From Paenarthrobacter nicotinovorans (GTDB lineage: Bacteria > Actinomycetota > Actinomycetes > Actinomycetales > Micrococcaceae), in assembly GCF_007670255.1 (NCBI RefSeq), contig NZ_SZVS01000007.1:1-64000 (forward strand): a DNA stretch of 64,000 nucleotides, read 5' to 3'. The notes under the pieces are model-generated. The model saw only the letters and a list, made by a program, of their open reading frames with translations, was not told the DNA's origin and did not search any database. Position numbers and translations under genes: made by a program. Each line of letters starts with the position of its first letter. Position 1 is the first letter of the stretch. Of this stretch, positions 33,446 to 42,363 are shown one piece after another.

Positions 33446-35283
33446 CCACAAGCATCGAGACGCCCGTCCATGAGGCAGCGGCGCCTGTCGCCCATCTGAC
33501 CCCCGAGCGGTGGTCCATAGCCAACCGGCATCTTGTCCGCAAGGCCATCGCCGAGTTCGCGCACGAGCGCATCCTGGTCCCGGACCTGATCCGTGACGAG
33601 GGGGAGGGCATCGGGCTCTACAGGATCGCCAGCGACGACGACACCGTTGAGTACCGTTTCCGTGCCCGTGTGCTTCAACTTGAGCACTGGTCCGTGGTGC
33701 CGGAATCCATTGCCAGGCTGCGTGACGGCGCCGAGTTGCCGATCGACGCGTTGGACTTCATCGCAGAATTCCATGAGGCCCTGGCCATCAAGCAGGACAT
33801 GCTCCCCGTGTATCTCGAGGAAATCAGCAGCACCCTGGCCAGCCACGCGTACAAGCAGGGCAAGCCTTTCAGCTCGGCCGAATTGGTGGCAGGGGTGACC
33901 AAGGGGGAGGACCGCGCGGCGGATTTCCAAGCGATCGAGCACAGCATGACCGAAGGCCACCCCTGCTTCGTTGCCAACAACGGCCGGCTTGGTTTTGGGA
34001 TTGCCGATTATCACGCATTCGCTCCGGAAGCGGGTGCGACGGTGAAGCTGCAATGGATCGCGGTGCACCGCAGCAAGGCCGTGTTCACATCGAGCGCCGG
34101 GTTGGACTACCGGACCCACTTCGAGGCGGAACTGGGCCCCGCAACGTTGGCGTGGTTCCAGGCGGAGCTTTCCGCTTCCGGGCTGGACCCCGAAGACTAT
34201 CTCCTGATGCCGGTGCATCCCTGGCAGTGGGACAACAAGCTCACTGTGACGTTCGCGGCAGAAATCGCCCAGCGCCACATCGTCCACCTTGGTGCCGGCG
34301 AAGACGACTACCAGGCGCAGCAGTCCATCCGTACGTTCTTCAACACCACCTCGCCGGAGAAGGCGTACGTGAAGACGGCGATGTCGGTGCTGAACATGGG
34401 CTTCATGCGGGGGCTCTCGCCGGTATACATGAAGGCCACGCCGGCCATCAACGATTGGCTGCAGGAACTGATCGGCAATGACCAGGAGCTCCAGAACCGG
34501 GGCCTGGCCATGATCAAGGAAAGCGCTGCCATCGGCTACCACAACCACTACTACGAGGCAGCCTCCGCAAAAGGCTCTCCCTACCGGAAGATGCTCTCTG
34601 CCCTGTGGAGGGAAAGTCCGTTGCCCTTGCTCAAAGACGGGCAGCAGCTGGCCACCATGGCATCGCTGCTGCACGTGGACCAGTCCGGAGCCTCGGTTGT
34701 CTCCGCGCTGATCTCGAGGTCCGGGCTGGAGCCTGTCCAGTGGCTGCGGCGCTACTTCGAGGCCTACCTCGTGCCGCTGGTTCACTGCCTCTACGAATAC
34801 GAACTTGCCTTCATGCCCCACGGCGAAAACGTCATCCTGATCCTTGAGGACGGCGTACCGGTCCGGGCGATCATGAAGGACCTCGCAGAGGAGATCGTCG
34901 TGATGGGGGACAGGCTGGAGCTCCCGGAGGAGGTCTCCCGCATCAAGGCCGAGATCCCCGCCGAGGAAATGGTCCTTGCGATCTTCACGGATGTGTTCGA
35001 CTGCATCTTCCGCTTCCTGTCAGCGATCCTCGTTGAGGACGGAATACTGCGCGAAGACGAGTTCTGGGCAACCGCAGCATCGGTACTGCACGAGTACCAG
35101 CAGCGCCACCCGGAGCTCGCCGATCAGTTTGCCATGCATGATCTCTTCGCTCCGGACTTTGAGTTGTCCTGCCTCAACCGGCTGCAGCTGCGGAACAACC
35201 AGCAGATGCTGGACATTTCGGATCCTTCGGGAGGTCTCCAAATGGCTGGCCGCCTCGGCAACCCGCTGGCGAAATTCGCCTAG
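33442..35283 (+). CDS. desD: DesD, NIS synthetase (IucA/IucC family) assembling desferrioxamine
   Basis: The 613-residue protein has the IucA/IucC domain (about 140-390; EGHPCFVANNGRLGFG, LLMPVHPWQWDNKLTV, TSPEKAYVKTAMSVLNMGFMRG) and a C-terminal FhuF-like domain (about 410-590). NIS synthetases activate the succinyl carboxylate with ATP and condense the hydroxamate units to a linear and then cyclic trimer. GTG start overlaps desC. A 22-base-stem hairpin follows the stop. Confidence 0.93.
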   Translation: MTTSIETPVHEAAAPVAHLTPERWSIANRHLVRKAIAEFAHERILVPDLIRDEGEGIGLYRIASDDDTVEYRFRARVLQLEHWSVVPESIARLRDGAELPIDALDFIAEFHEALAIKQDMLPVYLEEISSTLASHAYKQGKPFSSAELVAGVTKGEDRAADFQAIEHSMTEGHPCFVANNGRLGFGIADYHAFAPEAGATVKLQWIAVHRSKAVFTSSAGLDYRTHFEAELGPATLAWFQAELSASGLDPEDYLLMPVHPWQWDNKLTVTFAAEIAQRHIVHLGAGEDDYQAQQSIRTFFNTTSPEKAYVKTAMSVLNMGFMRGLSPVYMKATPAINDWLQELIGNDQELQNRGLAMIKESAAIGYHNHYYEAASAKGSPYRKMLSALWRESPLPLLKDGQQLATMASLLHVDQSGASVVSALISRSGLEPVQWLRRYFEAYLVPLVHCLYEYELAFMPHGENVILILEDGVPVRAIMKDLAEEIVVMGDRLELPEEVSRIKAEIPAEEMVLAIFTDVFDCIFRFLSAILVEDGILREDEFWATAASVLHEYQQRHPELADQFAMHDLFAPDFELSCLNRLQLRNNQQMLDISDPSGGLQMAGRLGNPLAKFA

Positions 35284-35293
35284 CAACCCCCAC

Positions 35294-35350
35294 CGAGTTG
35301 GCATTTGATGACAATCCCACGCCCGGACATTGTCATTAAATGCCATCTCG
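35294..35350 (+). terminator. Hairpin terminator after desD
   Basis: Positions 35294-35315 and 35329-35350 pair over 22 bases with two mismatches, around a 13-base loop. It begins 11 bases after the desD stop and ends 30 bases before the next gene. Confidence 0.6.
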
Positions 35351-35380
35351 CGAGGGGGAGGAGGGGACTAGTCTAGGCGC

Positions 35381-36160
35381 ATGACCACTCGAGCCAATGA
35401 ACTTACTGCCCTGGTAACGGGAGCAACTGCCGGGCTTGGTGCCGAGTTCGCCCGTCAACTGGCCGAATCCGGGCACCACCTGGTCCTGGTGGCCCGCGAC
35501 GAGCAGCGGCTCAAGGACAAAGCCGAGGAACTTGAACGCGACTTCAGTATTTCGGCGGAGGTGCTGTCCGCGGACCTGACCACCGACGTCGGGGTTTCAG
35601 CGGTTGCCGACCGCCTCAAAGACGCAACCCGACCCGTTGACGTGCTGGTCAACAATGCCGGGATCGGGCTCCTGAAGTCCTTCGAGAACAACGATCTGGA
35701 CGAGGAACGCCGCCATTTGCGCCTCCACGTCCAGACGCCCATGGAGTTGTCACACGCTGCGCTGGAAGTGATGTTGGCGCGCGGCAAAGGCCGGATTATC
35801 AATGTGGCCAGCGTGGCCGCGTTCGCGAACCGGGGGACCTACTCGGCGGCGAAAGCGTGGCAGGTAACCTTCAGTCGCTGGGCAAACACCACGTACGCGA
35901 AGTCGGGGGTCCAGGTCACTGCCGTTTGCCCCGGATTTACCCACACGGAGTTCCACGACCGCATGGGCATGGACAAGTCCGTGGCCCCGCGTTTCCTGTG
36001 GTTGACCGCCGAGCGGGTGGTCCGCGAGGGCCTGGAGGACAACGCCAAGGGCAAAGGCGTATCCATTCCGACCAAACGCTACAAAGTGGTCAGCTTCTTC
36101 GCGCGCGTCCTGCCGGCGAAGTTGACGTCGGGACCTCCGCGCCGACCTTTGGAACCCTAA
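35381..36160 (+). CDS. Short-chain dehydrogenase/reductase
   Basis: The 259-residue SDR has the cofactor loop TGATAGLGAEFAR, an Arg after strand 2 (VARDEQRL) that favours NADPH, NNAG, and catalytic Ser plus YSAAK near residue 152. The C-terminal PAKLTSG tail is typical of DltE/YqjQ-like SDRs. It has its own small promoter region after the desD terminator, so it is probably not part of the siderophore operon. Substrate is unknown. Confidence 0.85.
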   Translation: MTTRANELTALVTGATAGLGAEFARQLAESGHHLVLVARDEQRLKDKAEELERDFSISAEVLSADLTTDVGVSAVADRLKDATRPVDVLVNNAGIGLLKSFENNDLDEERRHLRLHVQTPMELSHAALEVMLARGKGRIINVASVAAFANRGTYSAAKAWQVTFSRWANTTYAKSGVQVTAVCPGFTHTEFHDRMGMDKSVAPRFLWLTAERVVREGLEDNAKGKGVSIPTKRYKVVSFFARVLPAKLTSGPPRRPLEP

Positions 36161-36171
36161 TTTTCGGGGCC

Positions 36172-36726
36172 CTAATTTCCACGCGCGAAAGCTTCGACAA
36201 GCCGCGTGAGTGGCTCGGGCGCCTGGCCCACCGGTAAAGCGTAAACGAGCAGGGGTGCGTAGCGGATCTTGTTTCCGCTCCGGCCACCAAAGAACCGGCG
36301 CAGCTGTGCAGGTACTGGTTGCCCGCGCTGTGAGGGCTGGCGCTGGAGGAGCCGGAACGACGCCAGCTCACCCTGGCCATCTATGACGTCGAGCACGGCG
36401 TCGATGCCCAGGCTGCGGATGAGTTCGTCCTCCAGATCCGCCCGGCAAACGTAGAAGCCAAGTTCGTCCAGGGGGCCTGATCCCATTCCGGCGCGGGCCA
36501 GCGCACGGGCAATGCCCCGGGACTCACCCTCGTCGCAAAGCCCAAGGAGCCTGTGATTCGCGCCGGCCGGGCCATAGTGCTCCAGGAAACGGACGATGCT
36601 GGTGGCACCTCCCATGGGGACTACCGCCACATGCTCGGCATCCAGGTCATGGCCGCATCGACGCGCGAGCATTTCGACCGCCAGGCGGTCGCTCTCGCCT
36701 TCGACAAGGACAGTCGTGGCCTGCAT
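36172..36726 (-). CDS. Stand-alone TOPRIM-domain protein (OLD-nuclease-like C-terminal domain only)
   Basis: The 184-residue product starts at MQATTVLVEGESDRLAVEMLARR, the TOPRIM Glu motif found in OLD-family endonucleases and primases. LGLCDEGESRGIARAL supplies the acidic DxD-like second motif in the altered form D-E-G-E. No ATPase domain precedes it; the upstream frame is not convincing. Similar short TOPRIM proteins are common in Actinobacteria without known function. It may act in nucleic-acid processing. Confidence 0.75.
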   Translation of the reverse strand: MQATTVLVEGESDRLAVEMLARRCGHDLDAEHVAVVPMGGATSIVRFLEHYGPAGANHRLLGLCDEGESRGIARALARAGMGSGPLDELGFYVCRADLEDELIRSLGIDAVLDVIDGQGELASFRLLQRQPSQRGQPVPAQLRRFFGGRSGNKIRYAPLLVYALPVGQAPEPLTRLVEAFARGN

Positions 36727-36764
36727 TGAACCAGTATGGCGCAGATGTACCGGATCCCAGGCGC

Positions 36765-37808
36765 TTAGCGACGCCGCTGAACCACCACGGCCACCGCGAT
36801 CCCCACCACGGCACCCACAAAGGTCTCGATGGCACGCTCCATCACCAGCACACCCGGATCCATCGGCGAGGCAAGCTGTGCGATCAACAGGACCACCGGA
36901 GTGAAGAAGACCATGGCCCACCCATAGTGCCGGGCCATGAACAACTCAGTGGGGAACTGGCACAGCATCACCACCACGGCGAGGACCACGGCTTCGTGGC
37001 CCGGGAAGTACTGCAGGGGAGACAGTGGGGTGGGGAAAAGTACGACGGCGACCACCACCAACCCGAGGAACGTCCCCACGATGCGGTGGATACCGCGGTG
37101 GACGCGGCTTGGGAGGTCGGCACCGGCGAGCGGTACGGCTGCCGCTGCCATGGCCCAGTGCGGATGGCCGCTGCCACTAAGAACGCCAATGACACCAGCC
37201 ATACCCACCGCCAGGGAATAGCGGGCGGCGTGGATCAGGGCGGCGGTTCGAAGCGGACCCCGGAGGGCAGGAAGATCCCGGCCGGCTCCGGCTACCCAGG
37301 CGCGGCGCCGGAACCATCCGGCGAAGCCAACCAGCATCGAAAAGGCGGCCGAAGCCGCTCCGACGAGTACCGCCGTCGTGAATGGGACGCTGGTGGGGAC
37401 CGAAGCGCAGGCGCCCAAAGCCAGGATGCCGAAGAATGGCCCGATCGGTTTCAGGCGCACCCGGTCCGAATACAAGGACCCCGCGCCGGCGAACAGGGTG
37501 GCAACCAGCACCAACCACCACGAGTGGACGTGGTTGACAGAAAGGAGCACGCCAATGGTCAGGCCGCCAACCAGGATCAGCGCAGCCTGGGCCTGGTGCT
37601 TGAGCCGGAGTTGGTGGCTTTCGTTGCGGCCGTACATCCCCGTCAGCGCGCCGAAGACGGCATACAACATGAGCTCGGGACGGCCGAGAAGAATCAGGAA
37701 AAGCCCCGGCAGCGCAACGCTCAGCGCGACGCGGACGGCTGACAGGCGGTCGTTGTTCGCAGGACCAAGCCTGTGGAGTTCGCGGGCATGCCTCAGGAGT
37801 GCGGGCAT
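36765..37808 (-). CDS. FUSC-family membrane protein (aromatic acid exporter-like)
   Basis: The 347-residue protein has two sets of membrane helices, around 20-160 and 190-340, each with the FUSC pattern (ALSVALPGLFLILLGRPELMLYAVFGALTGMYG, and the second-half HPHWAMAAAAVPLAGADLPSRVHRGIHRIVGTFLGL). FUSC/YccS proteins are proposed exporters of small organic acids. The gene is 38 bases upstream of the TOPRIM gene on the same strand. Substrate is unknown. Confidence 0.85.
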   Translation of the reverse strand: MPALLRHARELHRLGPANNDRLSAVRVALSVALPGLFLILLGRPELMLYAVFGALTGMYGRNESHQLRLKHQAQAALILVGGLTIGVLLSVNHVHSWWLVLVATLFAGAGSLYSDRVRLKPIGPFFGILALGACASVPTSVPFTTAVLVGAASAAFSMLVGFAGWFRRRAWVAGAGRDLPALRGPLRTAALIHAARYSLAVGMAGVIGVLSGSGHPHWAMAAAAVPLAGADLPSRVHRGIHRIVGTFLGLVVVAVVLFPTPLSPLQYFPGHEAVVLAVVVMLCQFPTELFMARHYGWAMVFFTPVVLLIAQLASPMDPGVLVMERAIETFVGAVVGIAVAVVVQRRR

Positions 37809-37942
37809 GGGCGGACACCACCAATCGTTCAGGGTATGTTTTCGAAGTTATCAGGGCAGCCAGCCGCGCCGCCATAAGCCTGGTCACACCCCGTAGCGGG
37901 TCCGGAAACCCGGAAATGGGGCAGGTCTGGGAAAATCGAGGT

Positions 37943-38413
37943 ATGCCCGTTGTTTTTGTCTGCCGTACCCGTTCCAGCATGCCGCCGCAGGAGCTGTTCG
38001 ACCTGTCGAGGAACATTGATGCCCATGTCGGTTCGATGACAAAGAGCCGTGAAAAGGCCATCGCCGGGACCACCACAGGCCTCATCTCGGAAGGTGAAAC
38101 TGTCACCTGGCAGGCCTGGCACCTGGGCGTCCGATTCCGCATGACCAGCAGGATCGTGCGGATGGAGGCTCCGACGTCGTTCACTGATGAGCAGGTGAAG
38201 GGCCCTTTCAAGTACCTCCGCCACACCCATGAGTTCCGGCCGGACGGCAGCGGCTCGCTCATGGTGGACACTGTGGAATTTGCCGCTCCCTTTGGTCCGT
38301 TGGGCCGCCTCGTGGAGAAGCTGGTCCTGGGCCGCTACCTTCAGAACCTCATCGAAAAGCGCAACGAATTCCTGGTGGCCCAAGCGCCGCCGACGTTGGA
38401 CGCACGGCCATGA
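37943..38413 (+). CDS. SRPBCC family protein
   Basis: The 156-residue protein fits the SRPBCC/cyclase-dehydrase helix-grip fold. It has an N-terminal strand (PVVFVCRTRSSMPPQELFDLSRNIDAHVGSM), central strands (WQAWHLGVRFRMTSRI) and a long C-terminal helix (LVEKLVLGRYLQNLIEKRNEFL). Such proteins bind hydrophobic ligands. The start at 37943 follows CGAGGT; the upstream extension overlaps the divergent FUSC gene and lacks the fold. It overlaps the next GNAT gene by 4 bases. Confidence 0.85.
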   Translation: MPVVFVCRTRSSMPPQELFDLSRNIDAHVGSMTKSREKAIAGTTTGLISEGETVTWQAWHLGVRFRMTSRIVRMEAPTSFTDEQVKGPFKYLRHTHEFRPDGSGSLMVDTVEFAAPFGPLGRLVEKLVLGRYLQNLIEKRNEFLVAQAPPTLDARP

Positions 38414-38925
38414 TCAGGCTCGCGCACGCTGACGACCTGGTGATCCTGCAGGAAATCGAACGCGCCGCGGGCGAGGCATTCCGGACGTTGGGGATGGATT
38501 CGGTCGCCGACGACGAGCCGCTGTCCGTCGAGGAGCTGAACGGCTACGCCGCTGCCGGCCGGGCCTGGGTGTCCGTGGACGGGCTGGATTATCCGGTGGC
38601 GTACTTGCTGGCCGACGTCGTTGATGGGGAGTGCCACGTCGAACAGGTCAGTGTCCATCCCGAGCATGCGCATCAAGGGCTGGGCCGGGAGTTGCTGCAC
38701 GCCGCGCGGGTTTGGGCCCGGGGGCACGGGATGCATCGCCAGACCCTCAGTACCTTTCGGGACGTGCCGTGGAATGCCCCGTACTACCGCCGCCTTGGGT
38801 TCGAAGTACTCGACGCCGGCAGCTGGGGTCCGGAGCTGGCCCGCCTGATGGAGCACGAGGCCGAGCTGGGGCTGACCCGTTGGCCGAGGGTGGCCATGTG
38901 GCGTCCGGCCGTTCCCCCGACGTAG
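38410..38925 (+). CDS. GNAT N-acetyltransferase
   Basis: The 171-residue protein shows the acetyl-CoA-binding A motif (VEQVSVHPEHAHQGLGRELLHAA; Q/R-x-x-G-x-G/A type) and a B-motif region (TFRDVPWNAPYYRRLGFEVL). It resembles RimI-like acetyltransferases of unknown substrate. It is translationally coupled to the SRPBCC gene. Confidence 0.87.
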   Translation: MIRLAHADDLVILQEIERAAGEAFRTLGMDSVADDEPLSVEELNGYAAAGRAWVSVDGLDYPVAYLLADVVDGECHVEQVSVHPEHAHQGLGRELLHAARVWARGHGMHRQTLSTFRDVPWNAPYYRRLGFEVLDAGSWGPELARLMEHEAELGLTRWPRVAMWRPAVPPT

Positions 38926-38941
38926 CAGTTTGGCCGGGCCG

Positions 38942-39361
38942 CTACTCAGCTACCAGTTCAACCTCGTAGCTGTCAGTGTTGAGCAGGTAGGCGGCGTAGT
39001 GGTCCGGTCCGCCGGCGTGCGGGTACTTCGACTCGAACATCTCGTACCAGCCCGCATCTGCGCCGAGCGCCCGGATCCTGTCCACGTCCTCGCGGGTGCC
39101 TGCATGGAACGCCACGTGGTTGACGCCGGGATCGGTCCGGCGATGGGCCGTGCCTGTGATGGCATCGGTTTGCTCCACCACCACGTACATTCCATCGAGC
39201 TTCCAGCTGCACCCCGTAGGCCACTCCTGGAACGGCTCATAGCCGAGCTGTCGCAGGAGCCAACCCCACTCCTCCCTCGCGCGCTCAAGGATGGGCACCC
39301 AGATCTCCAGGTGGTGGATGGATCCCCTGGGGGCACGGGTTTCGGCGGCTTCATCACGCAT
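38942..39361 (-). CDS. VOC family protein
   Basis: The 139-residue protein has the paired VOC beta-alpha-beta units (GSIHHLEIWVPILERAREEWGWLL at residues 13-36, and NHVAFHAGTREDVDRIRALGADAG). A terminal metal-site Glu is in TDSYEVELVAE. It resembles the lactoylglutathione lyase-like VOC proteins. It lies 9 bases downstream of the PaiB-like gene and is probably co-transcribed with it. The substrate is unknown. Confidence 0.85.
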   Translation of the reverse strand: MRDEAAETRAPRGSIHHLEIWVPILERAREEWGWLLRQLGYEPFQEWPTGCSWKLDGMYVVVEQTDAITGTAHRRTDPGVNHVAFHAGTREDVDRIRALGADAGWYEMFESKYPHAGGPDHYAAYLLNTDSYEVELVAE

Positions 39362-39370
39362 GCGCCGAGT

Positions 39371-39994
39371 CTACGAGGTCCGGGCGCGTTCCACATCCGC
39401 TGCGCTCCCGGGCTTGCCTGCCGCGCGGAGCCCGGCGATAACCCCGTCAACGTCGGCAGCGTTGCGGTTTTGGCTGAGTTTCGTCTTGGCCTCCACCCGG
39501 GTAATCACAAGTTCGACGCCGACAATCGCCCTCAGCTGCCCGGCGATGAACCGCCCGGGTGCTTCGTCGACGGACCACGGCCGGTCCATGCCGGACTCGT
39601 GCTGATCCGAGAGGCGACGGACGTGCCTGCCCAGCCAGTCGGCGTCGTCGTGTACAACAAGCTCACCGTAGACGTGGGCCGTGGAGTAGTTCCACGTGGG
39701 CACCACCCGGCCGTGTTCAGCTTTCGAGGCGTACCACGACGGGGAAATATAGGCGTCCGCACCCTGGACGATCATCAACGCTTCACCGGAAACGGGGGAG
39801 GACCACTGGGTGTTGTTGCGGGCCATGTGTGCTTGCAGGGCGCCGTGCCCACCCACTGACGGCTCGTAGACGAACGGCAGAAGTGTGGCGAGCAAGCCGT
39901 TTGGAGACATCGTGACCAGGTTGGCGGCACCGCTGTGGGTGAGAAGGGCCGTGAGGGCTTCGTCAGAGGCGGCGAAGTGCGCTGGGGTGTACAT
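39371..39994 (-). CDS. PaiB-type FMN-binding negative transcriptional regulator family protein
   Basis: The 207-residue protein matches PaiB. It starts MYTPAHFAASDEALTALL, has HMARNNTQW near residue 57, GADAYISPSWYASK near 80 and VVPTWNYSTAHVYGEL near 97. The family has a split-barrel flavin-binding fold, and B. subtilis PaiB is linked to sporulation and protease repression. True DNA binding is unproven for most members, so an FMN or heme enzyme is an alternative. A GGAAGAAAG ribosome-binding site precedes the ATG. Confidence 0.87.
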   Translation of the reverse strand: MYTPAHFAASDEALTALLTHSGAANLVTMSPNGLLATLLPFVYEPSVGGHGALQAHMARNNTQWSSPVSGEALMIVQGADAYISPSWYASKAEHGRVVPTWNYSTAHVYGELVVHDDADWLGRHVRRLSDQHESGMDRPWSVDEAPGRFIAGQLRAIVGVELVITRVEAKTKLSQNRNAADVDGVIAGLRAAGKPGSAADVERARTS

Positions 39995-40019
39995 TGCTTT
40001 CTTCCTTTCGGGTTTCGCT

Positions 40020-40952
40020 TCAGGACGTCGACGGCGGGTTGAGCCGGACGCGGACGGCGGCGCCTGCGCAGAGGATCACGGCCAGCCCACCTACGACAGT
40101 GGTCCAGGTCATCGGCTCACCCAGCAGGAGTCCGGCCCAGGCGATGGTCATGACCGGCTGGACCAGTTGGATTTGGCTGACCTGCGCCATGGGTCCGATC
40201 GCAAGTCCGTGATACCAGGCAAAGAATCCCAGGAACATGCTCACCGCTCCGAGGTAGGCGAAGGACAACCATTGGACGGGAAATGCCTCGGGCAGCCCGG
40301 AAGCAAGCGCTGCCAGCGTCAGCACAATCATCACGGGAGAAGCGACCACCAAAGCCCAGGAGATGGTCTGCCAGGCGCCCAGCTCACGGGCCAGCAAGCC
40401 GCCTTCCGCGTAGCCGATGGCAGCTGCGAGCACGGCTCCGAGCAGCAGGAGATCAGCCCAGTGGAGCGATCCGAAACCGCCGGATTGGACCAGTGCGAAG
40501 ACCAACGCGGCTGCGACGCCCACCGCGGTAAGGATCCAGAACAAGGGGCGGGGACGTTCCCGGCCACGGATCACCGCTATCGTCGCCGTGGCAGCTGGAA
40601 GTAGCGCGATCACGACGGCGCCATGGCTGGCGGACGTGCTGGTCAGTGCGAAGGTGGTCAGCAAAGGGAATCCCGCAACGATACCGCCCGCCACGACGGC
40701 CAGCCTGAACCACTGGACGCCGCGGGGAAAGCGCTGACGCGTCAACCCCAAGGCCAGGGCAGCGAGCACGGCAGCGACCACTGCCCGACCCGCGCCAATG
40801 AACAGGGGCGACATACCCTCCACAGCCACGCGCGTGAGCGGGACAGTGAAAGAAAAGGCAACGACACCAAGGAGGCCCCACCAGACGCCGCTGGACGTCC
40901 GCGCGGATACCACTGGCGTGGAAATTAGAGTAGCGCTACTATTGTGGCTCAT
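40020..40952 (-). CDS. EamA/DMT-family transporter
   Basis: The protein of up to 310 residues has ten membrane segments in two EamA repeats (SGVWWGLLGVVAFSFTVPLTR first, LGAVSMFLGFFAWYHGLAIGPMAQVSQIQLVQPVMTIAWAG in the second). EamA proteins export amino acids or metabolites. ATG at 40952 would overlap the start codon of the divergent MocR gene, so GTG at 40913 (giving 297 residues) is the more practical start. The divergent arrangement with a MocR regulator suggests regulation by it. Confidence 0.85.
   Translation of the reverse strand: MSHNSSATLISTPVVSARTSSGVWWGLLGVVAFSFTVPLTRVAVEGMSPLFIGAGRAVVAAVLAALALGLTRQRFPRGVQWFRLAVVAGGIVAGFPLLTTFALTSTSASHGAVVIALLPAATATIAVIRGRERPRPLFWILTAVGVAAALVFALVQSGGFGSLHWADLLLLGAVLAAAIGYAEGGLLARELGAWQTISWALVVASPVMIVLTLAALASGLPEAFPVQWLSFAYLGAVSMFLGFFAWYHGLAIGPMAQVSQIQLVQPVMTIAWAGLLLGEPMTWTTVVGGLAVILCAGAAVRVRLNPPSTS
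40929..40940. promoter_or_regulatory. Perfect palindrome between EamA and MocR genes
   Basis: AGTAGCGCTACT is fully self-complementary. TACTAT (40937-40942) next to it would serve as -10 for a leaderless MocR transcript starting at about 40949-40951. It is a candidate autoregulatory operator. Confidence 0.5.
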
Positions 40953-42363
40953 GAACAACGATAGCAGTTCCCGGATCGTCGTGCGAGTGAAAGAGTGGAT
41001 CGCCGGCGCTGCTCCCGGAGCAAAACTGCCATCCACCAGGCAACTCGTGGCCGAGTACCAAGCGAGTCCCGTCACAGTCCAGAAGGCGCTGCGGACCCTG
41101 ACGGCGCAAGGGCTCATCGAGAGCCGACCAGGCGTGGGGACTTTTGTCCGCGCCTACCGGACCGCACGGCCCTCCGACTACGGCTGGCAGACCGCGGCCC
41201 TTCGTTCGGCCCAGGCTGCCCGGCCCCTCAACTCCGCCGCCATGCGCAGTGCCTCCAATGATGTCATCGCCTTCCACTCCGGTTATCCGGACCGCGAGCT
41301 CCTCCCGGAAAGGCTGGTCCGCGCAGCGCTGACGCGCGCAGCGCGGGGAGATGCTGCGTTATCGCGGCCGCCGGCGCAGGGCCTTCCGGAACTGCAATCC
41401 TGGTTCGCGCATGAACTCAGCGCCTCGACGCCGGTGGGCGTCACCCCGCCCCAGCCGAGCGACGTCGTCGTACTTCCCGGGAGCCAAAGCGGACTCAGCT
41501 CTATCTTCCGCGGACTGGTGGGACACGGCCAGCCGTTGCTGGTGGAGTCGCCAAGCTATTGGGGTGCGCTGCTGGCAGCGGGGCAGGCGGGCGTGAACGT
41601 CATCCCTGTCCCCAGCGGACCGGAGGGGCCGGACCCGGACGAGCTGGACAGGGCCTTCGAGGAATCCGGTGCCCGGCTGTTCTATGCCCAGCCCAACTTC
41701 GCGAATCCCACCGGGGCGCAATGGTCCGCGGAGCGGGGCGAGGAAGTGCTTCGCATTGTCCAACGGCACGGGGCATTCCTTGTGGAGGACGACTGGGCCC
41801 ACGATTTCGGCATCACCTCGCCGTCGATTCCGCTTGCCGCCAAGGACGACTCGGGGCATGTGGTCTACATCCGCTCCTTGACCAAGAGCGTCTCGCCGTC
41901 CATCCGCGTTGCCGCGATCATCGCCCGCGGCCCTGCCCGCGAACGGATCATGGGTGCGCAAGCGGCGGAGTCGATGTACGTCAGCGGCCTGCTGCAGGCG
42001 GCGGCGCTCGACGTCGTCACGCAGCCCGGCTGGCAAACGCACCTCCGCGGACTCAGCCACCAGTTGCAGTCCCGACGCGACCTGCTCGTCACGAGCCTCC
42101 AGGAGTTCGTCCCGCAGGCGCACCTCAGCCACCTGCCCAAGGGCGGCTTGAACCTGTGGCTGCGGATGCCGGACGGGTTCGACGTCGACCGGCTCACCAA
42201 GGATTGCGAGGCGGCCGGAGTGCTGATCGCCGCGGGATCCGAGTGGTTTCCCGCGGAACCGGAGGGGCCCTACATCAGGCTCAACTACGCCGGGCCGAAC
42301 CCGGGCCGCTTCCCCGATGGCGCGCGGATCATCGGTGAGGCTGTCGCGGCCCAACTGGCCTAG
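40951..42363 (+). CDS. MocR-type PLP-dependent GntR regulator
   Basis: The 470-residue protein joins a GntR winged helix (residues about 1-70, AAPGAKLPSTRQLVAEYQASPVTVQKALRTL) to an aminotransferase class I fold. The PLP lysine lies in YIRSLTKSVSPSIRVAA near residue 310, and AQPNFANPTG supplies the Asn motif. MocR regulators sense amino acids or PLP through this domain. No ribosome-binding site is seen before the ATG, so the transcript may be leaderless. The divergent EamA exporter is the likely target, as in other MocR-exporter pairs. Confidence 0.88.
   Translation: MNNDSSSRIVVRVKEWIAGAAPGAKLPSTRQLVAEYQASPVTVQKALRTLTAQGLIESRPGVGTFVRAYRTARPSDYGWQTAALRSAQAARPLNSAAMRSASNDVIAFHSGYPDRELLPERLVRAALTRAARGDAALSRPPAQGLPELQSWFAHELSASTPVGVTPPQPSDVVVLPGSQSGLSSIFRGLVGHGQPLLVESPSYWGALLAAGQAGVNVIPVPSGPEGPDPDELDRAFEESGARLFYAQPNFANPTGAQWSAERGEEVLRIVQRHGAFLVEDDWAHDFGITSPSIPLAAKDDSGHVVYIRSLTKSVSPSIRVAAIIARGPARERIMGAQAAESMYVSGLLQAAALDVVTQPGWQTHLRGLSHQLQSRRDLLVTSLQEFVPQAHLSHLPKGGLNLWLRMPDGFDVDRLTKDCEAAGVLIAAGSEWFPAEPEGPYIRLNYAGPNPGRFPDGARIIGEAVAAQLA

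Noticed and set aside
33166..34821. A 551-residue minus-strand frame opposite desC/desD
   Set aside because: The opposite strand has unmistakable DesD motifs; this frame has none and no start signal.
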